From Torymus aiolomorphi (taxonomy: Eukaryota > Arthropoda > Insecta > Hymenoptera > Torymidae), in the NCBI GenBank assembly GCA_036365515.1, contig CM070877.1, positions 9,829,101 through 9,893,100 on the forward strand: a stretch of DNA of 64,000 nucleotides. The letters are read 5' to 3'. A program made the translations under genes and the position numbers. Under the pieces are notes generated by a model, which had not been told where the DNA came from, searched no databases, and worked only from the letters and a program-made list of their open reading frames with translations. Every line of letters begins with the position of its first letter. The first letter of the stretch is position 1. Shown here piece by piece: positions 36,901-49,989 of this stretch.

Positions 36901-39900
36901 TTTTATAGTGGATCCTGAAAAATATTTTTTTTTTGAAGGTACATACTTTTTTAAAAATTTATCTTATAACTACTAAAGATTGATAAGTATATAACGTGTT
37001 GCCACTATTCGTCGTAATTATTTGTGTGAATTTAACACTAACTCATAATTAAAATATAATGTATATCATTAAAAATATTACTTATGTCGACTGCAACTTA
37101 CTATCAACTGATGAGAATTTTTCCATCGGTCTTACAGTCTTATAAATTAAATTAAAATAATTAATATTTATGGCAGTCAGATTGCCCTTATTTATAATCA
37201 CCCCGCAGAATCTGAAATAAAAACTTAATTAAAACCTGGAAAAAAAACTTTATTAGTGAAGGACTATCTGACTGCCCCCACCACCAAATTGCCCAATTGC
37301 CCAACGTTTCGAGCCCGCTCCGGCTCCTCCTCAGGGACTCAGTCCCGAAAACGTTGGGCAATTGGGCAACTTGGTGGTGGGGGTCAGTCAGATAGTCCTT
37401 TGCTAATAAAGTTTTTTTTCCAGGTTTTAATTAAGTTTTTATTTCAGATTCTACGGGGGTGATTATAAACAAGGACAATCTGACTGCCATAAATATTAAT
37501 TATTTTAATTTAATTTATAAGACTGTAAGACCAATGGAAAAATTCTCATCAGTTGATAATATAATGTATAATCAACGTAGATGCATTATATAATAGAAAA
37601 GTAAACGGTGTCTTATTTGATACGATACCATCAATGATTAACAACTCTAAAAAATCAAAGCTAAACGTAAGCTCGATAGTACGATAAATCAGGAAAAATA
37701 GGCAACGTAAACTATTTTAAACGCCTTCACTGCCATACTAATCATATAAAGAGTCGTTATTTTTCATCAAAGATTAATATTTTAACTTTCACGGTACCAA
37801 TAAATAAAAAAAAAATTATTCGCGAAGTCTTTTTGACTTATATCTGATAATAGTAATATAGAATGAAAAGAAAGTTACATTTTCAACTCAGTCCTTCCCC
37901 GCAAAAAACTACTACATTTCCTCTATATTCTCTAACTACTCTTGAAACCTCCAATTTAGGCGACCTCGCCGAGGTAGCCCTAGCCCAGGGTCCTCAGCAG
38001 ACGGGCCGCTTCAGCCTGGGCGCCGACGGCAACTGGAACTCAACGGGCCAGCCGCTTTACTACTTCCTCAACAGCAACGAGAACCTACAGATGACGGCGG
38101 CTGAGATACGCGGTGACCTCGACGGCCTCATTCTCGCCAACGAGGTGCCGGAGGTGTACAAAAAGTTCAGCGGGCTCAGGCTCTCCCAGGTGCTCGACAT
38201 GTACTACAGCAGCCGGGGCCTCTTCGACAAGAACGTGAGGGCGTGCAACAGGAGGGCGCATCTGCTGAAGGTCGCGCCCACCGAAACCCTCATTACGCAG
38301 GTGAATGATAATGTAGATGGTATATTTGTGGCCTATATAGGAATAACGACCTAACCCACGTGTACGTTTTTTCGAGAAGTCGACGTTTTAAAATTTCTGT
38401 CATGACACTTCATATGTAAGATCAAAATGCGCGAGATGAGTCATAACAATGTAGACATTTACAAAGGTATCGAATATCTTTCGAACCCCACTATCAGCTG
38501 CTAGAATACATTTTTATTCTTTGTGTAAACAAACAAAACAATTCAGTTAAGTCGTTGTTCCGGTAACTGTGCACTTAAGCGGTTTAAAACATAGAATACG
38601 AATTCTTTTTTAAATATTCATTCCCACGCATGCGCCTCCCAACGGAATATGCGTCAAGTCAACGGAATTCGGTAAACCGAATATACCGAACGTTACTCGG
38701 TTACTGTTTATGCACACTCGACCCATCGTCCGGCAATCAAAGTTGTTGTGTTACCTTCTATTATCTATTGCCTTTGATCTTTTTTGCTATAAAAATAGGT
38801 ATGCCATAATCTGTTTATTGCATAATATTAACTTCAAAACGGTGCTTTTAATTAAATATAAATATTCAGTTAAGTGTTTTTTCCGGGCACAGGTGCAGTT
38901 AAGTGGTTATATGCACTTAGTTGATATTTGCTCTTTGAACGCTTTTCAGATTTCCGGACCAAGTCTACATGAAAAAGAGTAGTTAGAAGGTATAAATTTC
39001 GGTGCTAACTCAATTTTCACCCTCAAGTAGGTTAGGTCGTTATTCCTGAAAGCCACAGATATAATGTGTATGAAAGAACTTTAAAATGCAGAAATTGTGA
39101 TAAAGCTCATGTGTACGGAAAGGTTAAAATATGATGTCATACATTTTTATTGTTTTCGATCGACATATTAATAAAATTATTATTATTGTGACACTCGCAG
39201 CAACATTTATCTTCGCAATTACAGACTCACGCGGCAGCCTTAGTCCTCAGCACGGGGATAGCCAAAGCCACGTTCCTGAACGAGGCCATCGAAAAGTTCG
39301 CCATCCAAGCTGTCAAGGATTTGTCGTCATTCGTTCGTGCGTAAAAAATGCACACTATATGTACATTTTCTCGTATAATATTAAATACACCCTGTCTAAT
39401 TTTCGTTTTCGTGTGAATTTTTCGCAGCTACGATGAACAGCGACATGGGCTGCGACGTCACCGACCGCATCGCCGACCTCAGCGAGCCGGCCGTCGACCT
39501 CACCATCATCATCGACACCAACTGGCCTTTTGAGACCATCAAGTCAATCCTCGCGTGCGTATATATTTATCGTTAAATTATCGTTCTACCATGATGGTGG
39601 TAAATGATTTAACGGTAAAAGTACTATGATAATCTTTGTAGGCAATTATTGGGAGGCCTCGAGATCTCCAAGTACAACAGCGTCTTCACCCTGATCAACG
39701 GCCAGGACGGCAGCGTGATGCTCAACTCGAGCAACAGCATCATCGATCTCTACATGTTCAACAAGACTACCTACGACCAATGTAATGTAACAAACTTTTG
39801 TCTATCCTTTAAAATTTACCTTTAGAATATTTTTATTAATTTGTGATTAGGATTTGAAAAAATAAGTTACCATTCGTTATAGGCATAAAGTACCATTTTT

Positions 39901-42900
39901 ACAGAAATATTTTGTGATAAATGTGACACTGATCGACACCTGCCACGGAGAACAAATTCCTATAGTGATAATTATTTTAGTTTCTCCAAAAATAATATAT
40001 TTTGCCGTTTGACATTGTAATTCTGTGAAAATGTCCCAAATTTTCCAACATTTACTAAGAAACGAAATCACAATTTCCATCAACAACATCACCCTCACAC
40101 TATAACCAACGATTTTCACTTTGCAGTCAGAAAGGGTTTCGAGCTCTCACGCTCGTTGGAGCAACTGCGCACGGTCCAGTCGCGTAAGCTGGACGACGAG
40201 CGCCAACGGAACTGGGCTGGCGGCAAGTCGGACGTGGTGCTCGCCGCGCCGTACCAGGGCAGCCTGTCCGAGAACGACCGCGAGCTGTGTCGGGAGATAC
40301 TGAAGAGGATGAGCGAGGAGGCGCCCGGTGAGTTCTATGCTCTCGAGTACTTGTAGATGATTATGTGGGGCGGGATTGGTGAGGTAGATTATGGGTGGTA
40401 ATAGTCTGATTTGGTAATAGTCTAATTTATCTGAGCAATCTTGAAAGAGAAGGTGATCCTCTTCAAGCAAATTTTTGTACGAATTTCTATACAATATTAA
40501 TTTGTTTGGCTTTAAAATTGGTAAATTTTTGTAAAAGGAAATCGCTCTGTATGCACAAAAATGATGGTAAATATTTTATCCGATGAAACCGATTCGAAAT
40601 AATTATTGGTTCACGTTCACAGACGCCGTCCTGCTGTTCCTGGCACACCGAACGAAAGACGGATGGGCGAATCTGGTCGACAGCAACGACGTTTTCGTCA
40701 TAACAGTGGGCGAGACGACCGATGCGATTCCCAATCTCGACGCCTTGCAGTCGAGAATCAAACAAGGTATCGTCCTCTTTTTCTTGAACTTTCATATTTT
40801 TTTCTTTTCCGATCAAAATATAACAATAATAATAACGTTAAATGTTTCGCTTAGTCCCGAGACGTTTGATCAACTCGCAATGCGGATCGAATTACGAGTC
40901 ATCGTCCGGGTCTTCCCATCAGCTGACCGATTACGTCGGACCGAGTGGAGTTAACTACTACAGGATTCATCCGAATTACTTCTCCAGCGACAACAAGGAC
41001 AATCCGCCCAAGATCAGAGTAAGTGTAATTGATTCTTAGTAACCTAGCGTTTCAAAAAGAAAAAATATCAGAATATTCAAACTAAACATTTTATTATTGG
41101 ATGCCGACTATATTCTTATATACTTCCTTACATATGCGGTTTTAGAACCGCATGAGAAAACCTAAGATTTTCAAATTTTCTAAACTAAAAAGAATTCAAG
41201 TGTGCATAAAAAAGAATTAAAGAACTGAAGAATCTATAAGTTATTTATGATTTAAATTATCTTATCCTAGATCCAGAGCACCGGAGTTGGTGGTCCGCTG
41301 AAGGTATGCACGTCGCGCGAGCTGCTCCACGCGAACGTCACGCAGACGGGCAACTGCAAAACGGAGAACTCGCACACGATAGAGATGGACTGCGGGGATG
41401 CGAGCTATCTCCACCAGTGCAAGCCGTACTATTTGTCGGTCGGCTCGAGCAACAGCAGCTCTGCCGGCACTTTCTCGTGCACAGGTAGATATATAGGCAA
41501 TGCTGAATTGTAGGGTAGTGTGTGGGAAGTGGATAGGACTTTTGGAAATGTTTAAAAGCAGTGGAAGAGCAATAGTAGCGGTTTTTTTCTTTTTGAGGGT
41601 TTCGCGTGTTTTGATGTTTGAAAAAGTGTGTTGATTGGTAAACCGGTTACGCGGTCTCAGTTGGATTTTCTTCAGCTAATAGCTTACCTGGCTTAAAAAC
41701 CAGAAAAACACTACAATTTAGTTTAAAAATTGCCTGCTTTACCTTTTGAGCAGTTACAAAGCTCATATTTCTTTTAGAATTCCTTATAAAATGCATGTAC
41801 AATGCGTTATATATATATGCTTTTTAACAAAAATTCATTTCATTTTTTATTTCATTCATACAAAAACTTTTTTTATAACGCTTTGTGTAAAGACTTAAAG
41901 TTTTCGTAAAAAAATGGTATTTTAGAAGGAATAACAAAAGAAATATTATCTACACAACCGCTAACAAGTTTTTAACTAAATTTTAGTGCTTTTCTACTTA
42001 TCAAGTCAGGTGACATTTCGATGTGACACTCAGGTGAATTCTCAAAAAATTGGAATACTCGATTTTTAAATTATTTCTAATGACTGATATTCGCATTTTA
42101 TGTGATATGCTTTACTGGAAAAGTATCAAGTTTTTTTTTCCAATAATCTAAAGTATGAACAAATTCACGAGTCATGGGTCATACTAAGCTAAACAAATTG
42201 GTTTAAACTATTTATACTCCCATTCAGGGATTAGTACTCATTAAAACAGTATTTTTCGTATAGCAAAATGTCTAGTTCCTAATTAAGAAATTCATTTTCT
42301 TTTTATTGTGCGTGTGAATAGTCTCACGTGAGTGTGTTTACGATGAGGCCTAATATTGAATAGATAATGAAATTGCATCTACTACACAAGAAAAAAGGCG
42401 CAGCGGATAATAAATTCTTTTAAGACTCATCTCCTATATTTTCCGATTTCAATATTAAGCATCAAAATTTGTCATTTATTTAAAAAACCATAATCAATCA
42501 CTTCTCAACACTTCTGAAACTAGACCATTCGCTATATGTTTACAAAAATTTCTAATCACTCGCATTAAAAACTTTACCGCTGACGAAAATCAAGCGCTAA
42601 ATCCAATCTTCAAGCCGCCTGCTGAAAAGATCGAAAAAGAAAATCCGCCTAGCAAACATATATCCACTTTCGCTATAAGACTTCACCTACTACTAGACTG
42701 CTCCCATCGCACTTCTCGCCACTTTCATTCCACGGCTAAATTCAGCGAAAGTATGTCAAACGCGCGTGCCCGCACACATACACTATTCCACTCTTCTCTT
42801 GTTTTTTTTCAGATCCGCGCGTGTGCCGGTTCCCGGACAACCTACAGTACACGATCTCCTTCGAGCAGCTCGTGTGCAAGAGCGGCGCGAGCTCGTTACT

Positions 42901-42949
42901 CTTTGCGCCTCTGCTACTGCTGCTGCTGTCGATCGCTCGATTTTTGTAA
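30952..42949 (+). CDS. GPI-anchored VWA-like secreted protein, paralogue B (15 exons, 825 aa)
   Basis: Exons: 30952-31015, 32871-33069, 33657-33822, 34714-34877, 34948-35088, 36003-36166, 37960-38300, 39225-39336, 39428-39554, 39642-39781, 40127-40327, 40623-40766, 40855-41018, 41271-41484, 42813-42949. All are GT-AG and phases close (2478 nt). Signal peptide MTRWSGSFRFAGVPVLLMCL; first exon 64 nt as in paralogue A. Conserved blocks: LINCYNSDLYEKW, LRLSQVLDMYYSSRG, VWA-like AVDLTIIIDTNWPFETI then SDVVLAAPY, AVLLFLAHR and DVFVITVGE, and a Cys-rich end (LKVCTSRELL..GNCKTE..MDCGD..QCKPYY). It ends with LLFAPLLLLLLSIARFL after SGASS, a typical GPI attachment signal. The VWA metal motif DxSxS is not kept (DTNWP), so metal-dependent ligand binding is doubtful. 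The family has no name I recognise. Exons 11 and 15 have the same lengths (201 and 137) as their partners in paralogue A. Confidence 0.9.
33841..34650. repeat. 810-bp palindromic repeat in an intron
   Basis: Outer arms TTCTATAGAAAATTACCCCT and its near complement at about 34,620-34,645. Pairing continues to a centre near 34,235 (GGACTTGGGAAAAGTCC). It starts 18 bp after the exon 3 donor of paralogue B. No ORF. Confidence 0.85.
35555..35725. repeat. Small inverted repeat
   Basis: Arms built of TAATTTTTATGATTTTTGTA and TTTACTTTTTGAAATAGTAA and their complements, centred near 35,640 (ACTGATACTGTGATCAGT). It lies in an intron of paralogue B. Confidence 0.7.
36246..36778. mobile_element. 533-bp MITE with CACTGATAGAAAGAAA ends
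   Basis: Terminal inverted repeats of about 35 bp (CACTGATAGAAAG.. ATTTGAGCCAAATTCCT against the complement of AGGAATCTGGCTCAAAT..CTTTCTATCAGTG). A GC-rich internal inverted repeat at 36,425-36,535 (TGGCCCAT..ATGGGCCA around CCTCGCTACGCTCGGG) looks like a second, nested insertion. Located in intron 6 of paralogue B. Confidence 0.75.
37102..37558. repeat. 457-bp near-perfect palindrome
   Basis: Arms run from TATCAACTGATGAGAATTTT to its complement at 37,539-37,558 with very few mismatches. The centre near 37,325 is GC-rich (GCTCCGGCTCCTCCTCAGGG). The high arm identity indicates a young insertion or arm-to-arm correction. Located in intron 6 of paralogue B. Confidence 0.85.
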
Positions 42950-43083
42950 TAGATGTACTGCACAATTGCGTCGCACGCGCGCGCACACTGCCATCGAGAT
43001 GAAGGAGGATCAAGATTGCATGCATTTCCCATTACATTTTACGCCTCTTTTGTACTCCGTTAATTATTATATTCATTTTTTTT

Positions 43084-43092
43084 TTTATTAAA
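43084..43092. terminator. Overlapping polyadenylation hexamers of convergent genes
   Basis: TTTATTAAA holds AATAAA on the minus strand (43084-43089, for RCC1L) and ATTAAA on the plus strand (43087-43092, for paralogue B), about 140 nt downstream of both stop codons. A further plus-strand AATAAA at 43,236-43,241 overlaps the end of the RCC1L coding region. Confidence 0.5.
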
Positions 43093-43232
43093 CATAATTA
43101 AGTTTAAGTCTACGTGTGTCTGTACAAATTTTAGGGTTTTCTTTTTTTTTTTACAGATTCGATCCATGATGCTGTAGGGATGTAACGATTTTTATAACGT
43201 GTTTTTGTTTTTTTTTTTTGTTTTTAGTACGC

Positions 43233-45495
43233 TTAAATAAAAGGTTTGCAGATCGCTACCGTGTGGTCGATTCCGCAGGATATTTTCTCGACCATAGCGC
43301 CGATCGAAACCTTGAAACAAATATTTTCATTGCAAAAATCATATCATTTAATTATATTTTATCAAAGTAAAATATCGAACGACAGCTTACTTTTAGTGGA
43401 AAGAATTGGTCCTTGCGATGACCGAGTCCGAGAGCTCCGAATTGATTCCGCCCCCACATGTACAAGTGTCCCTGATTCGTGAGGGCCGCCAACTGATTAA
43501 CTCCACAAAATATTTTGATTACCTGAAAAAATCATATTTGTATGTATTAGCGAGTAAAGATGTATTAAAATGTACTTGTATATAAAAAATACTTTAAAAT
43601 ATTAAATAAAGTGCCGGAATAATATTTGCTATTCTTTTAAAACATTGTGGATTTTGTTACTTTTGTGCGCTGTGGTCTTACCTTGTTTTCTGGTTCATAA
43701 GCATTGACACCAAATAGAGTTTTTGGAATAATAGTAGGTTTCAATACCCTCTGCGCTTCCGGGCCAAGACCCAATATTCCAAATCCCCACACATATACAT
43801 CTCCTTCACCTGGAGAACGTGAAAAATAAATTTGAACTGACATTTTTCAATTTTTTGTAATAAAATAATATAAAGTAGTAGAACTTACTATTTAATATCA
43901 TACAGAAGCTTCCACCAGATGCGATATCTACAATTTTACCGAGATTTTCACACATGTTTAGTTCAGTAGCTATGTTAATTTGTTGACAGTCCGTAACTGC
44001 TGGTATTTGGCCATATTCTGTGTTTCCCCAACCAAATATTTTACCTTTCTCTGTGATTAGCAATGAATGTAATTAGAAAAAAATGCAAAATACTTTCTTA
44101 ACATTTGTACAAATCAAATTAAAGCGTATATTCTTACCAGAAAGTGCAAGAACAAAATCTGCTGTACATGCCACTTTAACAATATTTTCTCCTGCTAAAT
44201 CTCCTTTTACAATTGAAGGTCTATATTCATTTCTATAATGTGCAAGACCTGTTTGTCCATCTGCCCCCCAACCAAATGTGTATACTTCACCATTTTCAGT
44301 CACAAGTATACTAAAAATATGGTTTTCATAAGCATTGTATAAATTTATATTTTTAATAAAAATAAGTTTTTTACACAAAACAATTTACCTGTGATCTTGA
44401 CCAGCACCAACACTTGTAATCTTTGCTCCCTTTATGTTTGGTATAAAATTTACAGCCTTACTTCTATAGTAATCTTCGTTACTTATAATTGGTCTTCCAC
44501 ATTGACCATAGCCATTGTTTCCTAACGTATGCACACCCTCCTCTGTTAATATAAGTAAATGGGCTCTGCCTGCAGCAAGTCCTAAGACCTTAGTTGTCTT
44601 TTCTTTTAATGGAATAAATACTGGTCTTGGTTCTCTTGTAATTGGAACTTCCAATTTTTCATCCTTTGGATGGAATCCTAAATACATAATAAAATTCATA
44701 TACATACTATATTGTTTCACAAATAGAAAAAATTATGAGAAATTCTTACCAAGCTGTGAATCTGAATTTATTCCAGTTCCATAAACTATTCTGTGATCAT
44801 TGGCTTTAACAGCAAAAGCAGTAAATCCATATCCACATGCGACATCAGTTACATTATAATATTCCCCAAATGTCAACCTGTGGGGGACACCAGCATAAGC
44901 AATTCTTTCTTCAGCAAAGGAAATATTTTTCTCAGTACCTAGTGCTCCATGCTCTTGCAAACCCCAAACATATACTCTGCGATTACTTCTTTTACTTACT
45001 GGGTACTGGAAAACTAAAAAAATTAAAATGTTTATTAATAAATATTGATTTCTATGAACATCTTTACTAATTTCTTACATATTTTGTATTTTCTAAAAGC
45101 TATCTATGTGCCGTGAGTAACAGAGTTTTTTGTTTTACGTAGAACATTTGTTTTATATAAAAAAATTATTTCCTTTTTGGACATATCAATTGTGTTAACA
45201 TAAATTCTATCTTCATTTGCAAAATTTACCAATATTGGCTAATACTCATAAACAAGTTCAAATACTAAACATAAACAAATTTATAGGTTATTTCACGTAT
45301 AACTTAATTAACGGTTACATAAAATCAATGAAAACTTCAATTTCAACAAAAAACAAAGATTAAAATCAAATTATTAGAATACTCACTAGGCATAGTTTTC
45401 AACTTGCCCTTCTTCGCAAATTTCGGCCTCTTATCGGGCTTCTTTCGAGCCTGCCTCGCAACTCTTGTCGCAAAATTCCTGACAATACTAAACAT
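43233..45495 (-). CDS. RCC1L: RCC1-like protein, mitochondrial (RCC1L/WBSCR16 homologue), 8 exons, 444 aa
   Basis: Exons (minus): 45387-45495, 44750-45013, 44389-44677, 44138-44310, 43889-44050, 43682-43809, 43391-43522, 43233-43310; all GT-AG, 1335 nt, phases close. The N-terminus MFSIVRNFATRVARQARKK is a classical mitochondrial presequence. Seven-bladed RCC1 repeats follow: VYVWGLQEHGALG, IVYGTGINSDSQLG, GVHTLGNNGYGQCG, VYTFGWGADGQTGL, IFGWGNTEYGQI, VYVWGFGILGLG, LYMWGRNQFGALGLG. The protein ends VEKISCGIDHTVAICKPFI. The presequence plus the order of repeats fits RCC1L, a mitochondrial protein known in vertebrates to bind 16S rRNA processing and mitoribosome assembly factors and to act as an OPA1 exchange factor. 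The start ATG gives the presequence directly. Convergent with paralogue B, 283 bp between stop codons. Confidence 0.92.
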
Positions 45496-46188
45496 GATTA
45501 ATTTCTGTATCTTTACAGTATTGACAAATTAAAACTTTAAAACACAACAATAAATGCATGAGACTTAAACATTATTTACACGAACAAAGTGTCTTAACAT
45601 TTCACGTCGGCTTTTCGGTTTTGGAGCCGACTGAAGAAAAGCCGTATAGGTATACACGTGTTTCGAATTTTCGATCATTCCCGAGTACCCGTCTTCCCGA
45701 GTAGAAATGATTTTAAGGTAAAAGTCAGGGCCTGTATCGGTGCCTGATCAAGCTTTACAGACCCGGAGAGCCTTATACATTACAATTTGCAGGTAGATTA
45801 CTCAGTTCTAGGCCGGGCCTGGACAGGTAGCCTGACTTATTTCTTTTTAATAACTTTCTTATGATTTTCTACATGTAAATACGGGGTTTTCATATTTCGA
45901 AGTACCATACGGATGATACTTCCAAAAATAGGGCACATGTTTAGATTTAGATAAGTATTTTTTTTCTTCCTTATGAGGTATCAGCTCAAGGAACGTCCTC
46001 AAGACAAGTAGATTTAACTAGCATTAGACATTGATTTTAAGGCAACGGGTCAGACCCGGCCTAGAACCGCGTAACATGGCCTGGATACGACCGTCCCTAT
46101 CTACCCTATACAGGGCCTGATTATTAACCATGGGATGAATTTTTACTCGGGTTACCATTAGCTGATCTGGCTGATCAGCTGATTACGG

Positions 46189-46191
<3 letters not shown>
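45496..46191. other. Intergenic, RCC1L upstream side
   Basis: Contains the 5' side of RCC1L and repeated GGCCTGG/GGGCCTG-type motifs between 45,730 and 46,130 (for example GGCCGGGCCTGGACAGG and GACCCGGCCTAGAACC, partly inverted), probably decayed mobile-element sequence. No gene. Confidence 0.4.

Positions 46192-46278
<87 letters not shown>
46192..46278. repeat. (GT)n microsatellite, left part
   Basis: About 43 GT units ending exactly at the hAT element's first base. Confidence 0.95.
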
Positions 46279-46281
<3 letters not shown>

Positions 46282-46623
46282 GGCCGGATCAAGGAGGGGG
46301 CTAGGGGTCCCGGGCCTCACCTTCGAAGGGGGCCTCGTCTTCGGGGAGGGTTAAATAATTATTAACCCAAGTAACCGGGAGACGCGAGATCCCTGTAAAT
46401 AAGGGAGTTACGTAGACGGGCGTCAGTGAGCAAGACGATTAATTTAATAATTATTAATCCAAGTAGCCGGGGGACACGAGCTCCGTGTAAATAAGGAAGT
46501 TACGTAGGCGTGTGGCAGTAAGCAAGACGATTCATTAAATAATTCTTAAACCCAAGTAGGCGGGCGATATGAGGTCCACGCATACAAGGGAGTCATGAAA
46601 ACATAAGCAAAACGATTATTAAT

Positions 46624-46841
46624 TAAATATAGGTAGGAATAATGGATCCTTTCAGGGCCAATGTCCAAGGTGTTGACAAAGTTGGTCGAAGCTATGTTTG
46701 CTAGCTGATACTGTAAAAAACTTTGCCTGAAGAGGCCAGAAAATCGTCTGGCGAAACGTCGCAAAATAAAAAATCGACTGAAATTCATTTTCACCTTGGA
46801 CATTGGCCCTCAAAGGATCCATTATTCCTACCTATATTTAA
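46624..46841. mobile_element. Nested inverted-repeat element within the hAT
   Basis: Arms of about 49 bp (AGGTAGGAATAATGGATCC.., CCAATGTCCAAGGTG) and their complement. The spacer reads TCTGGCGAAACGTCGCAAAA. It interrupts the hAT tandem-repeat area. Confidence 0.75.
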
Positions 46842-46999
46842 TCAATAAACAATGGAGGGTGCCACACTACACAAAGAAAAACGATTATTATTTAAAAATT
46901 ATTTAAATAATCGTTTTGCTTATTTTTTCATGTCTACATGACTCCCTTATATGCATGGATCTCATATCCCCCGCCTACTTGGGTTTAAAACTTATTTAA

Positions 47000-47359
47000 G
47001 GGGATGTGAGTACCGACGTTATTTTTCAAACGAGCATAACTCACGCAAATATCAATAGAATTATCCAGAAAAAAATTTGCATATAGTGTTTGCGTGTACG
47101 GAGCGCTTGACAGACGTTTTTTTCCAAAAAAATTATGAGAATTTATTTAATTAAATAAAAACCGTACTGTCGGTAAGTAGGAATCTACAATTGACCTACT
47201 TTTCAAACGAGCATAACTCATGCAAATATCAATAGAATTATCCAGAAAAAAATCTGCATATAGTGTTTGCGTGTACGGAGCGCTTGACAGCCGTCTTTTT
47301 CCAAATAAATGTTTGAATGTTGATTTAAAAAAATATTGAAATTAGGGTTGCACATCCCC
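47000..47359. mobile_element. 360-bp TTAA-flanked MITE (GGGGATGTG family), nested in hAT
   Basis: Begins GGGGATGTG and ends CACATCCCC, with TTAA at 46996-46999 and 47360-47363. Sister units of the hAT tandem repeat (near 47,445-47,465) read ACTTATTTAAATAATCG without an insert, giving the empty site. The interior has a duplicated block (AACGAGCATAACTC.. TGTTTGCGTGTACGGAGCGC) of about 170-bp period. Confidence 0.9.
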
Positions 47360-47987
47360 TTAAATAATCGTTTTGCTTATTTTTTCATGTCTACATGACT
47401 CCCTTATATACGTGGACCTCATATCCCCTGCCTACTTGGGTTTAAAACTTATTTAAATAATCGTTTTGCTTATTTTTTCATGTCTACATGACTCCCTTAT
47501 ATGCGTGGGTCTCATATCCCCTGCCTACTTGGGTTTACAAATTGTTTAAATAATGGTTTGCTTATTTTTTCATGACTCCCTCATATGCGTGAACCTCATA
47601 TCCCTCGGCTACTTGGGTTTAAAAATCATTTAAATAATCGTTTTGCTTATTTTTTCATGTCTACATGACTCCCTTATATGCGTGGACCTCATATCCCCCG
47701 TCCACTTGGGTTTAAAAATTGTTTAAATAATTGTCTTGCTCATTGTTGCACGTCAACGTAATTCCCTAACATGCGTGGACCTCAGATCCTCCGCCTACTT
47801 GGGTTTAAAAATGGTTTAAATAATTGTCTTGCTTATTATTGCATGTCTACGTAATTTCCTAACTTGCGTGGACCTCATATCCTCGGCCTATAAAATAACT
47901 TTTTTTAAAGCGACATGAAAATTATTTCCTTAAGAGGGCCTCAGGCCTAGATAGCCCCGGGCCTCATGGCATATTAATCCGGCCCTG

Positions 47988-49989
<2,002 letters not shown>

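Larger units (their letters stand above)
46279..47987. mobile_element. 1.7-kb non-autonomous hAT element
   Basis: Ends CAGGGCCGGAT.. and ..ATCCGGCCCTG are inverted, with CAGGGCC typical of hAT termini; a second shared block (CCCGGGCCTCA and its complement) follows. Both flanks are TGTGTGTG, consistent with an 8-bp target duplication but not separable from the microsatellite. Inside are roughly 8-10 degenerate tandem copies of a 90-bp unit (ATAATCGTTTTGCTTATTTT, ACATGACTCCCTTATATGCG, CTACTTGGGTTTAAAA). It carries two nested insertions and no transposase. Confidence 0.85.

Noticed and set aside
46546..46803. Minus-strand ORF of 85 codons in the hAT element
   Set aside because: It covers the arms and spacer of a nested inverted repeat; no protein family recognised.
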